NCBI RefSeq assembly: GCF_910592395.1
Contig: NC_088325.1
Location: forward strand, 9,674,109-9,738,108
From: Lineus longissimus
Taxonomy: Eukaryota > Nemertea > Pilidiophora > Heteronemertea > Lineidae
Direction: 5' to 3'
Length of the DNA stretch: 64,000 bases
Positions 56,001 through 63,793 of this stretch are shown here, one piece after another (the stretch's first letter is position 1; each line of letters begins with the position of its first letter). The notes below the pieces were generated by a model. The model saw only the letters and a program-made list of their open reading frames with translations, was not told where the DNA came from and made no database searches. Made by a program: the position numbers and the translations under genes.

Positions 56001-56754
56001 TGATTTCATCTCTTGGTGGTTCAGGGTAAGGTTTCTTTTTGATATTTGGCACGTCTTTACACATGCTGAGGTAATGTGCAGGAGTAAGGATGATTCTGAT
56101 GATGAACTAGCACCAACAGGCAACTGGATATTCGGCAGATCAGACACAAATCTACTGTAAAGTGGCCATTACAGTTTTTTGTGCCAACTTCTATTTTATT
56201 CATTTACCAAGTTTACTGCTGTTTTCAGCACGTTCAATCGTTACTTGCTTGTGCACCATCTATGAAAATATGCTTTTGTCCCCTAAAATATGCCTGAACT
56301 GTGGGGAAAATACTACTTGGAAAAATTAAGGGTTGGTATAGGTGTGATTCTCTACCGTAGATCCATGGATGGACACTTCAGCCTGTGTAGAAGGTGCAGA
56401 ATTTATATTAGTTAATCATGTCCTCATTTCAGCACTTCAGCCTGTGTAGAAGGTGCAGAATTTATATTAGTTAATCATGTCCTCATTTCAGCACTTCAGC
56501 CTGTGTAGAAGGTGCAGAATTTATATCAGTTAATCATGTCCTCATTTCAGCATTTCAGCCTGTGTAGAAGGTGCAGAATTTATATTAGTTAATCATGTCC
56601 TCATATCAGCACTTCATAACATGTCAATTTGCTAATATTTCAGGCCCTGAGTGACCAGCCTAGCCTGCAGTTCGTGAAACCACAGTGGGTCTTCGATTGT
56701 GACGAAAAGCAAAAACTGATGCCACATCAGAAATATCTCGTTGTACCAAGTTAG
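47008..56754 (+). CDS. XRCC1: XRCC1, DNA single-strand break repair scaffold (complete, 14 exons)
   Basis: Scaffold of base excision and single-strand break repair in the nucleus; the family binds DNA polymerase beta (N-terminal domain), PARP1/poly(ADP-ribose) (BRCT1), PNKP/aprataxin/APLF (phospho-linker) and DNA ligase III (BRCT2). Fourteen exons join in phase to 1941 nt, 646 residues (human 633). N-terminal domain is about residues 1-155, with MPEIKFKHIVS, AENLLKSD and VRMFGPDAL. F67, E69 and V85 align with the human Pol beta contact positions F67, E69 and V86. A basic KRKH stretch near 255 is a likely nuclear signal. BRCT1 is about 307-396 (VLSGFQNPYR, THLICAFANTPK). The acidic YGASTDEDEA at about 522-531 matches the CK2 site that recruits FHA partners. 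BRCT2 is about 553-643 (FMLYGDF, WVFDCDEKQKLMPH). Odd: both cysteines of the human C12-C20 disulfide are absent (F12, P20). Identity is certain from the domain order and exon-level similarity; only exon 11's acceptor is weak. Confidence 0.97.
48026..48118 (+). CDS. XRCC1: XRCC1 exon 2
   Basis: 31 codons, residues 18-48, with AENLLKSDGFKKWKS and the GEK that follows in all XRCC1 proteins. Acceptor is a long T-run ending TTTAG; donor CAG|GTGACA. Phase 0 at both ends. Human Cys20 is Pro here. Confidence 0.95.
48262..48369 (+). CDS. XRCC1: XRCC1 exon 3
   Basis: 36 codons, residues 49-84, containing SIDIGNEGSAFVEVLVG, the beta-strand core of the N-terminal domain, including F67 and E69 that contact Pol beta in human. 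Acceptor CATTTTCAG, donor CAG|GTACGG. Confidence 0.96.
48566..48676. mobile_element. MITE family C, copy 7 (right half only), in XRCC1 intron 3
   Basis: Runs from the TCAAATT-GGAAACC interior to the GCCACTGTA end, 27 bp before XRCC1 exon 4. Confidence 0.78.
48704..48862 (+). CDS. XRCC1: XRCC1 exon 4
   Basis: 53 codons, residues 85-137, with VLLVASSFMTPGDSRNG and NGSRVRMFGPDAL; equivalent in position to human exon 4. Acceptor CTCTAG, donor AGA|GTGAGT. A truncated MITE lies immediately upstream in the intron. Confidence 0.96.
49190..49260 (+). mobile_element. Possible SINE head in XRCC1 intron 4
   Basis: CGGTAGAGTGATGGCC and CAGATTCTATCTCC sit at tRNA A/B box spacing; weak. Confidence 0.3.
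49330..49537 (+). CDS. XRCC1: XRCC1 exon 5
   Basis: Residues 138-207. YGLGFIKLHAPP closes the N-terminal domain; the rest, through KKFGLFKMKTDDSS and GGLFAQRNK, is the start of the flexible linker and parallels the human 'LGQFRVKEEDES...GALFFSR' segment. Acceptor TTCTTCAG, donor CTG|GTGAGT. Confidence 0.95.
49666..49706. mobile_element. MITE family C, small remnant in XRCC1 intron 5
   Basis: Only GTGTCCTTAATAGAGAGGTT and its immediate flank remain. Confidence 0.55.
49755..49888 (+). CDS. XRCC1: XRCC1 exon 6
   Basis: Residues 207-251, linker sequence rich in Ala, Pro, Lys and Thr. In phase with both neighbours; acceptor CATTTTAG, donor ACG|GTAAAG. Confidence 0.9.
50407..50554 (+). CDS. XRCC1: XRCC1 exon 7 (likely nuclear localisation signal)
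   Basis: Residues 252-301. PAPKRKHEEEDEK is a basic-then-acidic stretch like the human linker nuclear signal; a Ser-rich run and PPTKKAK follow. Acceptor ACACAG, donor AAAG|GTGAGA. The downstream intron is mostly a polypyrimidine tract, so frames running past 50554 are not protein. Confidence 0.92.
50562..50815 (+). repeat. Polypyrimidine tract (TCC)n then (CCCCTT)n filling XRCC1 intron 7
   Basis: About 250 bp almost free of purines: CTT/TCC triplets, then about ten CCCCTT hexamers (50696..50755), then mixed TCC/CCCC. It makes up about 72% of the 347-bp intron. It causes long Ser-, Pro-, Arg- and Glu-rich false frames. The opposite strand (GGGGAA)n could form G-quadruplexes, and the mirror symmetry allows triplex DNA. 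Confidence 0.97.
50902..51064 (+). CDS. XRCC1: XRCC1 exon 8 (BRCT1, first part)
   Basis: Residues 301-355. NVTFVLSGFQNPYRGELRD, then GAKYKGDW and CTHLI, is the first two thirds of the central BRCT domain. Acceptor TATTTCAG, donor AT|GTAAGT. Confidence 0.97.
51341..51571. repeat. 230-bp palindromic element in XRCC1 intron 8
   Basis: TAAGGGTTGACCATAGGTAC, then CTCCAAATCCTAAAGCAATT, inverted at the right end to GGTCAACCCTTA, with ~80-bp arms and an inner inverted GAATGCTCATTT. Transcribed with XRCC1, it would form a long hairpin RNA. Confidence 0.88.
51911..52074. mobile_element. MITE family C, copy 8, in XRCC1 intron 8
   Basis: TACAGTAGAACCTCTCTATA to GGTTTCACTGTA, TA on both sides; ends 53 bp before XRCC1 exon 9. 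Confidence 0.88.
52128..52241 (+). CDS. XRCC1: XRCC1 exon 9 (BRCT1, end)
   Basis: Residues 355-393. CAFANTPKFNSV, then KIVSRHWITDSHEKKKLMPW, completes BRCT1 with its conserved Trp. Acceptor TTTGCAG, donor AA|GTAAGT. Confidence 0.97.
52783..52904 (+). CDS. XRCC1: XRCC1 exon 10 (acidic linker)
   Basis: Residues 393-434. YKIGDYDSPSSSSTEDDEAD corresponds to the acidic segment after BRCT1 in human (GPGSSSEEDEA). Acceptor CTCGTAG, donor AAAG|GTTGGT (weaker than average). Confidence 0.92.
53034..53325 (+). repeat. Dispersed repeat family D, copy 2 (XRCC1 intron 10)
   Basis: Contains GTACATGGTCCTATGCAGTG, CCAGCACTTGGTCACAACCT and AGTATAGATGGCGACACTTT. It is the uninterrupted form of the site into which a SINE went in copy 3. 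Confidence 0.82.
53452..53650 (+). CDS. XRCC1: XRCC1 exon 11 (linker)
   Basis: Residues 434-500, Ser/Lys/Asp-rich linker with SSTDMDSDADTDDEIQRHL, parallel to human 'AEDSGDTEDELRRVA'. Donor AA|GTAAGT is strong. The acceptor (GGCAAAG at 53451) was chosen because it is the only nearby AG giving the needed phase, so the 5' edge is less certain. Confidence 0.82.
53874..54395 (+). repeat. Dispersed repeat family D, copy 3, split by a SINE (XRCC1 intron 11)
   Basis: Left part ends GGTATGTATAGAT; right part resumes GTATAGATGGCGTCAC after the SINE at 54055..54294. The opening phrase (CCTTTCACTGCGGTTGAC) is also duplicated. Confidence 0.85.
54055..54294 (+). mobile_element. 240-bp tRNA-derived SINE with 8-bp target duplication (XRCC1 intron 11)
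   Basis: GATGGCCTAGTGGTTAAAGC (box A), GAAGGTTCAAGGCCC (box B), 3' end ATAATAAAGAAAACTTA. Direct GTATAGAT at 54047..54054 and 54295..54302. Inserted into repeat family D. Confidence 0.9.
54443..54697 (+). CDS. XRCC1: XRCC1 exon 12 (FHA-binding motif, start of BRCT2)
   Basis: Residues 500-585. Holds YGASTDEDEA, the CK2-type phospho-motif that binds PNKP, aprataxin and APLF, then LPDLPNFFTKKNFMLYGDFS, the start of BRCT2. Acceptor TTCAACAG; donor GG|GTAGGT, because a donor 4 nt later would include an in-frame stop. Confidence 0.95.
55163..55382 (+). mobile_element. ~220-bp MITE family H, copy 1 (XRCC1 intron 12)
   Basis: CTTTAAAGGAGGACTATACA ... GTGTAACTTTATCTTGCCTG ... ATCCCTTTAAA; CTTTAAAGG ends inverted. 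Inverse copy at 59186..59415. Confidence 0.85.
55490..55565 (+). CDS. XRCC1: XRCC1 exon 13 (BRCT2)
   Basis: Residues 585-610, DIEQYMTEKVNYVITKSSWD, matching human 'ELEDYMSDRVQFVITAQEWD'. Acceptor TCTTTCAG, donor AAA|GTAAGT. Confidence 0.96.
55640..56010 (+). repeat. ~143-bp unit repeated three times, each with a CTCF-like core (XRCC1 intron 13)
   Basis: TTTTGCCACTAGGGGG at 55655, 55799 and 55942, each followed by TCAACATTT and GATAACTT-GA. CCACTAGGGGGC is very close to the CTCF core. Confidence 0.85.
56175..56320 (+). repeat. Dispersed repeat family G, copy 2 (XRCC1 intron 13)
   Basis: TTTTGTGCCAACTTCTATTT ... TGCCTGAACTGTGGGGAAAA, reverse of 24548..24690. Confidence 0.78.
56374..56612 (+). 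repeat. 59-bp unit, 4 tandem copies ending in acceptor-like sequence (XRCC1 intron 13)
   Basis: Unit CACTTCAGCCTGTGTAGAAG, GTGCAGAATTTATATTAGTT, AATCATGTCCTCATTTCAG. Each copy offers a branch-like TTAAT, a pyrimidine stretch and CAG (AG ends at 56432, 56491, 56550, 56609). The real acceptor AG is at 56642-56643. Confidence 0.95.
56644..56754 (+). CDS. XRCC1: XRCC1 exon 14 (end of BRCT2, stop codon)
   Basis: Residues 611-646 plus TAG. FVKPQWVFDCDEKQKLMPHQ holds the BRCT2 tryptophan and the conserved C-terminal tail. Acceptor ATTTCAG. Four acceptor-like repeats lie directly upstream (see 56374..56612). Confidence 0.97.
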   Translation, partial: ALSDQPSLQFVKPQWVFDCDEKQKLMPHQKYLVVPS

Positions 56755-57510
56755 GAGCAGACATCTCGAGGCGTTAGGGAGTTACGAGGTCAAGCCAGTG
56801 TTCTCCCTTTCCATGGACTTGCTACTGAGGATCCTCTTTATTGATTTTAGTGATAGAGAGCATTGGTGTAGCTGGTGGGGGAGGGGACTGGGGGCAAATA
56901 CACCCAGAGTTTTTTTAGAAACATGATTTTGGCCGAAAAATTTCAAAAAATGTCATTTTGCCCCCAAAGACCAAAGTGCTTATAGGGGGTGTCACTTTGA
57001 CATGCTGAAATAGACAATGTTCAGTTGGATCTGCTATGCTCCTAGAGAAAGTGAAATCTAGAGTCTGCATGGTTTAGGGTAAGACAGTTTGAGACTCTGA
57101 ATTACAAGTTTACAGTAGTTGTAAGATGCTTAGGTATTTCATTAGGCTACACCAATCATTTTATCTGTATAGCGGGCTCTTGTACGGTGGTTTTGCCTGT
57201 TTAGGAAGAAAAATATACTGACCTGCGGCATTGTGTAAAACTGCATTTCTATTTTCCTGGACCACCAGTAATTACCAACGGCGTATCTCTTCAATACTGC
57301 CCGATATCAATATTGATTTGCTGATTGAAATGACAATATTATTGTTACAACCTTATGAGGTTGTTTATTTTGAAAGGGTAAATTTATACCAAGAAATTGC
57401 ACAAATATGATTTAATTGCTGACCATGTCTTACCATATAAATGTTGTATTTTTGTAACTGATGTAATATTTTTAGTGGGAATATGTAGAATAAAATATAG
57501 TCAACATTTA
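56755..57510 (+). other. XRCC1 3' untranslated region (inferred extent)
   Basis: Follows the stop codon. No coding signal is seen. The first good poly(A) signal is AATAAA at 57489..57494, so the transcript probably ends near 57510. Confidence 0.6.
57489..57494 (+). promoter_or_regulatory. Poly(A) signal AATAAA, XRCC1
   Basis: Canonical hexamer 735 nt after the XRCC1 stop, in an AT-rich stretch; another AATAAA follows about 60 nt later. Confidence 0.6.
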
Positions 57511-57623
57511 TAGATGTCTGGGTTCAGTCTTTTATCAACGTGAGTGTTTGAATAAATGTCTCTGGCTGCATACGTTATCACAATATCACAAACAGTAGCT
57601 TGACACAGTCTCTCTAGTTGCTC

Positions 57624-57714
57624 TACAGGGTGGCCCAGAATTATCTTCCCTCACACAATGGATACACAATAGCATCCAATTGTGTGAGGGAAAATAATTC
57701 TGGGCCATCCTGTA
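57624..57714. mobile_element. 91-bp palindromic MITE, second copy
   Basis: TACAGGGTGGCCCAGAATTA to TTCTGGGCCATCCTGTA, TA flanked, with a perfect inner stem (CCCTCACACAATTGG type). Confidence 0.85.
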
Positions 57715-57736
57715 GTGGGATACTGCGATGTGAAAT

Positions 57737-57917
57737 AAAGTAGAACCTCCCTTAGCGGACACCTCTCTATTAGAGACAACCTCTCAACCAAGGACACTAG
57801 TTTTGGTCCCAAATTGGTTGTTTTCATTCAATTTCCCGTCTCTAATCAGGACGCCTCTCTATTAAGGACAGTACGTCTCAGTCCTGTGGGTGTCCGTATA
57901 CGAGAGGTTCTACTGTA
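57737..57917. mobile_element. MITE family C, copy 9 (inverted)
   Basis: GTAGAACCTCCCTTAGCGGA to GAGGTTCTACTGTA, just beyond the XRCC1 3' end. Confidence 0.88.
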
Positions 57918-58009
57918 ACATGATGGAAACTAGAGGGTGTCCTGCTTTATGGTCTTACAGTATCAAGTTAGTAGTTGAAGAATGAGAAGACACCGTTTAA
58001 ACTCTCCTG

Positions 58010-58960
58010 GTTAGGATAGAGATTTTCGGCTCATTGAGGCAGGATAAGACCATGCAGGGAAAAGGTGTCATCTTTGGCCAGAGCTTCTTGACGAACGCCA
58101 CGAAATGGCAAAACTGTCCATACTCTGCCCGACAAGATAGGAGTTTTGACTCATTGAGACAGGATACCATGCAGGGAAAAGGTGTGGTCTTTGGTCAGAG
58201 TTTCTTGACAAACGCCACGAAATTGCAACACTCCATACTCTGCCCGACAAGTGGGGTTTCAACTCAATGAGACAGGGTGAGACTCAAACGTAGATCGCAA
58301 CACACTCCGTTTATATATAATCTCAACCTATTTAGAGAGTGGTTTTTGACACATTGATGCAGAGTGAGACCATTACTGGGAGAAGGCACCCTCATTTCAT
58401 ACTTTCCTTTGTTGCGATAGGGATTTTCGACTCATTACAGCAGGTATACACAATGCCAGGAGGAACTAGGCTACACATATTTCGTCTTTGGTCAGAGCTC
58501 CTTCCCAAACACTCAGAGATCACTATTCCCTCTGATTCTACTCTCTACCTACTGAAATAGCGATTTTCAACTCGAGACAGGACAAGGCCATGCAGGGAGG
58601 TATGCTACTCATATTTCATCTTTGGCCAGTGCTTCTTCCCAAACACTCAGAGATCACTATGCCCTCTGATTCTACTCTCTACCTGTTAAAATAGCGATTT
58701 TCAATTAGAGACAGGACAAGGCCATGCACGGAGGTATGTTACCCATATTTCGTCTTTGGCTGGAGCTTCTTCCCAAACACTCAGAGATCACTATTCCCTC
58801 TGATTCTAACCTCTACCTACTGAAATAGCGATTTTCAACTCGAGACAGGACAAGGCCATGCACGGAGGTATGCTACTCATATTTCGTCTTTGCCCAGAGC
58901 TTCTTGACCAAGACTCGGAGAGCGCAACCCCCTCTGTTTATACTCTCCACCGGTTAAGAT
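58010..58960. repeat. 134-bp tandem array, about 7 units
   Basis: Regular units start at 58427, 58561, 58695 and 58829 (CGATTTTCAACTCGAGACAG, GACAAGGCCATGCACGGAGG, CAAACACTCAGAGATCACTA). Diverged and shortened units lie to the left. No coding sense. Confidence 0.9.
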
Positions 58961-59185
58961 TGAGTGAGGATGAGACCAAGTTGTGAGGAGCAACTGCACG
59001 TGAAACATGATAGACACCCCGCGACTGATCTCACTTGACAAGTTCGTTGACGAGACAGGTCACAGAGGTACTGTCGCGAAAAGAAACACTGAAAAACTTT
59101 CATAGCGGGTTCGAACTTGAGGTCTTTGCGGTCTTACTCTTCCCCTCCCAGCCATGGATCATTGTGTAGCTTTGTTCACTCACAC

Positions 59186-59415
59186 AAAGGCTTTAAAGGG
59201 ACAATTTCGGCAGCAGCTAGGCAGGCAAGATAAAGTTACACAAAGCCACCAATAGGGGTCTCTCACATCTCACAGTACGTCGCAATGATTCACGCTTGTA
59301 CGAGGAATATATTTAGTGCTGAATCTGACATGAACAAGGGCCCTTACTGTGTATACTAGTCACTTGAATATGGCCAAATTAGCCCTCTCCTCCTGCCTAT
59401 AGTCCCCCTTTAAGG
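59186..59415 (-). mobile_element. ~220-bp MITE family H, copy 2 (inverted)
   Basis: GGCTTTAAAGGGACAATTTC ... CAAGATAAAGTTACACAAAG ... CCCCCTTTAAGG; reverse of 55163..55382 with small differences. Confidence 0.85.
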
Positions 59416-59707
59416 CATTGTGGGGAAGAGGGAAAGGATCAAGGGCCAAAGGTACCAAGTTTGAACCCACTTGGAAATTTTTTAATTTTTTCTACACACC
59501 GAAGTCCGCCTCGTCAATGAACTTGTCATTGGCGAAGAAAGGTGAGACGAGATGTTTGTGTTTTCTAACTTGGCCACGAATTCATTTCATTGGCGCCCCA
59601 TGTGGGCGCAAACTGAGTGACGTCATACACAGGAGTGGTCGGGTGACTGGGGCATGTCCGTTAATGCTGGCACCGCCATGGCCAAACACGGAATCAGGAC
59701 TGTGACC

Positions 59708-60021
59708 AATGGTGTGTTCACACTGGATGCGAATTGAATTGATAGAAGTTTGGCGCGGAGAATTAACGGAAGAGGAAGTGCGCCGGGCGCATGCACAGTG
59801 CGATCGAAATTATTAATTCGTATCAAGCGCGTCACACTTGAAATCTCAATACGGTTTCGTTAATTCGGATTAGCTGATTCGCATTCAATTCGGTTTAAGA
59901 ACCGTGTTGGTTAAAGCGGATTGAGATCGGTATGAACCGAATTGAGTGTGACGCCCCAATACGTATCAACGTTTTAATTCGAATTCAATTCGTGTTAAAA
60001 CCCCAGTGTGACCACGGCATA
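59708..60021. mobile_element. Possible ~310-bp MITE with GTGTTCACACTGG ends
   Basis: GTGTGTTCACACTGGATGCG at the left against the reverse of CCCCAGTGTGACCACGGC at the right; AATTGAATT words recur inverted inside. Ends imperfect. Confidence 0.5.
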
Positions 60022-60929
60022 AGTTCACCACAGCTGGGGGTTTTATGCAATTGAAAAGAAAAGGCATTTCTGATCTATAGTATAATATCATGTTGATAAT
60101 TTATTGTCTTCAATAAATGTTACCCTTACTTTTTACAGTGCCAATAAGGGCACGATCATAGATATTATAATTCAATCTCTAAAATACTTCCATTTGCATA
60201 CATGTAGCTTTAAGCTAAATTTGGTTGAAATTAATGATCAATGAATACCAGGCCTATTTTGATGTTTGGCAGTCAATATACAATGTCCACGTACAATATA
60301 TACCCTAATTCCACCAATATAAGACCAGTTCTGAATATTCAAATAAAGCTAGATAACCAGCACATGCTTGTCTGACGCCACCAACACTTTCAATTTTGAT
60401 AGACAATTCTTCACCGACACCAAATTTTATGTCCGATTGTCATGACATCATGTCCAAGCTTAGCTTTGGTTTCTACTTCATAGTAATAAATCAACTGACC
60501 TTAGATTGGGGAAACTAGAGTATTTCATTAAATCATCATATCGACAGTTGTGCGTGCGTATCTCTAGGGTTTGTAATAATTTGCACAGATGGCCTGCTGT
60601 ATACTTTCACACCAAAAGACAATCATGACACGCATGAAAACTATAATTATCATACATGTATATGTAAAATAAACGTTTTCTAGTTCCAATCGTTCTTTTC
60701 AGATTTCGTTTGTTTTGTATTGTTGCTGAAGCCAGAGGAGTATTTTAAATGGTACTGGCCGATGCACTGGCCCTCATCATGTTCTCATGTTGCAAGTGAA
60801 ACTGCTGCACACTTATCGTCAAGCAACGAAGTGGTGCCGCTGGCAAAGGCCCGCCTTAATTGAAGCCGAGGACTCGGAGATACCCCCTACTGCACATGAG
60901 CCAAGAGTCCTTTTCAGTGCATGGACCAC
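60022..60929. other. Intergenic, no gene recognised
   Basis: AT-rich sequence between the possible MITE and the SINE head; no exon or RNA gene noted. Confidence 0.5.
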
Positions 60930-61060
60930 AGACAGTGCATCCAGTCGAGCAGTACCGGTGTGTCTAGGCGGTGGATCGAACCCACGCAACACAACCGATT
61001 GGCTCTTGGCAGTCAGGTGCATTAATCACTCAACTACGAGGCCCGTCAAAGAGCCCCGTA
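60930..61060 (-). mobile_element. tRNA-derived SINE head
   Basis: Minus strand GGGCCTCGTAGTTGAGTGAT (box A) and GTGGGTTCGATCCACC (box B with a perfect T-stem). The acceptor ends do not pair, which argues against a real tRNA gene. It produces a spurious 129-codon plus-strand frame. Confidence 0.6.
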
Positions 61061-61205
61061 AAATATATTTCAACAAAAAAATTCAACAGGTTGCTGCTGG
61101 AATTTTTTTCGCATTTCACACCAATGCCATTTACACAGGTAAATGTGTCCATGCATGGTTCTATGCCGGCGATTAATCATCAATGTTCAATCCACGGGCC
61201 CAATC

Positions 61206-61258
61206 ATAGATGAGAATCATAGATGAGAATCATAGATGAGAATCATAGATGAGAATCC
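61206..61258. repeat. 16-bp tandem repeat, ~3.3 copies
   Basis: ATAGATGAGAATCATA repeated; scattered ATCATxGATCCATGGATGG-like phrases follow to 61700. Confidence 0.85.
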
Positions 61259-61455
61259 CCATCATAGATCCATGGATGGGGTCTTTCTACCCTAGGGCCA
61301 TCATTGATCCATGGATGGAATTCGTTTAAATTTTCTCCATGGGCCATCAAAGAATTTATATCCGAATTGGTAAATATTCTTATTTTCAAAAACTCTAACG
61401 GACAGTTTCTCAAATGGGTTTTTACTTTGCTGAATACGTTCATTTTTATGTGACA

Positions 61456-61572
61456 TAAGGTAGAATGGGGTAATTGTAGCCCTGGTTTAATTGCAGCCCC
61501 TGCCTATGATATTGATTGATATCCCTGTGCATCAAACAATGCAGGGGCTACAATTACCCCAATTCTACCTTA
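61456..61572. repeat. 117-bp palindromic element
   Basis: TAAGGTAGAATGGGGTAATT and GTAGCCC at the left, inverted at the right (GGGGCTACAATTACCCCAAT ... CTACCTTA). MITE-like. Confidence 0.82.
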
Positions 61573-63248
61573 CCGTCAGTGGGCTTATGATGGAACAAGC
61601 CATGGGTCATCATTGGATCTATCATGGGCCATCATTGAAGCTATAATGGGATCTGTGTGAATCATGTTTAGCAATAATCATCACAGATCTATCAATGGGC
61701 TCATCAATGATTCATGCACTGAATTTGCACATTTTCCGCTCTGTACGGTTCATTTCTCAACCAATCAGGGATGAAATGTTCAGTGGCTTTTTTGGTGTCC
61801 ATCTATTCATGTGCCAGGTACGAATGAGAAATACCCAGAAACAGTATGTGACTCTGCCAGGTGCCCCCCCCCCCCAATTGACCACAGGGCTGCACTGAAG
61901 ATTTTTGCCTCTGCACTGACAGTGCAGAACCCAAAAAATCCTGATTGGCTGTGAAGTTCGAATCAATAAAATAAAAACCCAACTTCAGGGAAACACAACA
62001 ACAGCTTGCACGCCAGATCCCAAAATGATGCGGCCAAAACATTTACGAATGGACTATAGTAAGCCTCAAATTGGTTAACAGATGATAAGAGACTAAAAAT
62101 CATCATCATTCACATTGTGGCCACCTAATGGAAGTTTTAAATAAAGCCTGCCCAGAGCGTAGAGACTGTGCATGTCTGAATGCATTGAAAGAAGGCAACA
62201 ACGTAAAACCTCGAGGTTTTTGCAATTGTAGAAATCGGCAACAATCATGCCCATGAAACTAACTCCTCCCCCAAGAATACCACAGTTAGATTAAATAACA
62301 TGTAATCAAGAAAACACAGACATTGAACTTGGGCTATCAGCATGATTTATATCAACAATTCATAAATTACATCATATCATTCATAATTTATTTCGTTTCC
62401 ATAGGAAACAAATAATAACAGAGACAGACCAGCTAATTCGGTGTAAAATTCCCTAATTTTCTTGACTAAAGTACCTTATAATTTCACTTCATTTGATTTC
62501 TGAAATGTAAGGCTTTCTAATTTACTTTTTACATGAAAGCAACTTAAAAGTGTTCTTTTTTAGGGTTCTACACTCTTTCAAACCGGTCCAAATCCAATTT
62601 TACTAACATCGTGGAGCTACTTTATACGCAAAACAAAACGACACTAAGGGTGAAAGAACATTCATATCGCATTCATGTGACATTATTTATACAAAAGTTT
62701 TGATCATGATCTAGTGCTTGTAATACACCGGTTTAAAACAATCGCAACGAATCTGAATTTGAAATACAGAAAACCAAAATATACACCATATCAGGAACAG
62801 ATGATGTCGGCAAAAAGTGCAAGCTTCCGAATAATTGCTAAACTTTTTTATTGTTGTGATTCTTAGAAGTTTTTTGTGCAAAAAAATCTACAATTTTCAT
62901 TTCGGCGAATTACGAAATTTATCAATTCCATTTTTCATATGAAGAAATTCATGTGATTTAAAAAAATATATGGAGATCTAATATTTGCAAAATCGATCCA
63001 CAAACATAAAATGCATGCGAAAATTTGGTGGTTCACAGTATACTCGTAAGAGAAAGACATCAACTGCAGAAAAGGACTTCATACAAGTGAGGCAAATTCT
63101 TCAACAGAAACCCTGACGAAATCTTCCAAACCTCTGACAGCATTTCCTATAAAAGGTGAAATACATGTATGGAGCCTCACTAAACAAACAGTAACACAAA
63201 ATATAAAAAACCCTCCTCTTTCTGCGTTTGGAATTTTTCAGAAGCACG
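61573..63248. other. Intergenic or 3' UTR of the right-edge gene
   Basis: AT-rich, no coding signal. If the exon at 63249 is real, its minus-strand 3' UTR falls here. Confidence 0.4.
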
Positions 63249-63380
63249 CTAGACACTTGGTCCATTTTCGGTAACGAAGACGGCCGTCCAAGAGAGTTTC
63301 GCCACAGAGCTCCAGAGCTTTGTGGTCAGGGTGGTATCATAAGGCATGTAGTACTTTCTATTCTTCTTTAGGGAGCAAGT
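63249..63380 (-). CDS. Probable terminal coding exon of an unidentified gene (SDR-like C-terminus?)
   Basis: Minus strand. Acceptor CTGCTTCAG at 63382, then exactly 44 codons to TAG at 63249: TCSLKKNRKYYMPYDTTLTT, KLWSSVAKLSW, then FVTENGPSV at the end. The pattern D-x-x-L-x-x-K-L-W-x-x-x-x-K-L recalls the C-terminal helix of retinol dehydrogenase/DHRS short-chain dehydrogenases, but this is a weak match. The rest of the gene would lie beyond position 64000. Possible poly(A) signals (AATAAA on this strand) are at 62847..62852 and 62387..62392. Exon call moderate, function unknown. Confidence 0.42.
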   Translation of the reverse strand, partial: TCSLKKNRKYYMPYDTTLTTKLWSSVAKLSWTAVFVTENGPSV

Positions 63381-63605
63381 CTGAAGCAGATGAGCCGGCG
63401 TTCAGCTCAATAAGGAATCCCACTTCGTAGAATACTAAGAGTGGATAAGATCAGGAATGAAAAAGTAATAAATGGCTCAAAACAGAATCAATATGCACCT
63501 TAGTGATACCAGGCTTACATTACAGACTCAAAGATCTTTGGTCAATAGCAACACAAATTGCAACATTTTGTTCAGTGCATTCTTGTTGCAAACATTAGTG
63601 TATAT

Positions 63606-63793
63606 CACACATGCAATACACATGCAATACACATGCAATACACATGCAATACACATGCAATACACATGCAATACACATGCAATACACATGCAATACACAT
63701 GCAATACACATGCAATACACATGCAATACACATGCAATACACATGCAATACACATGCAATACACATGCAATACACATGCAATACACATGCAAT
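63606..63793. repeat. 11-bp tandem repeat (ACACATGCAAT), about 17 copies
   Basis: Essentially perfect copies. Since 11 is not a multiple of 3, each strand cycles through frames and shows false 60-120 codon frames. Lies in the presumed intron upstream of the exon at 63249..63380. Confidence 0.97.

Noticed and set aside
60930-61060. Possible functional tRNA gene (minus strand)
   Set aside because: A and B boxes and the T-stem are good, but the acceptor stem does not pair, so a SINE is more likely. A covariance-model scan would decide.
60787-61176. 129-codon plus-strand frame
   Set aside because: Overlaps a tRNA-derived SINE head on the minus strand; no protein similarity recognised.
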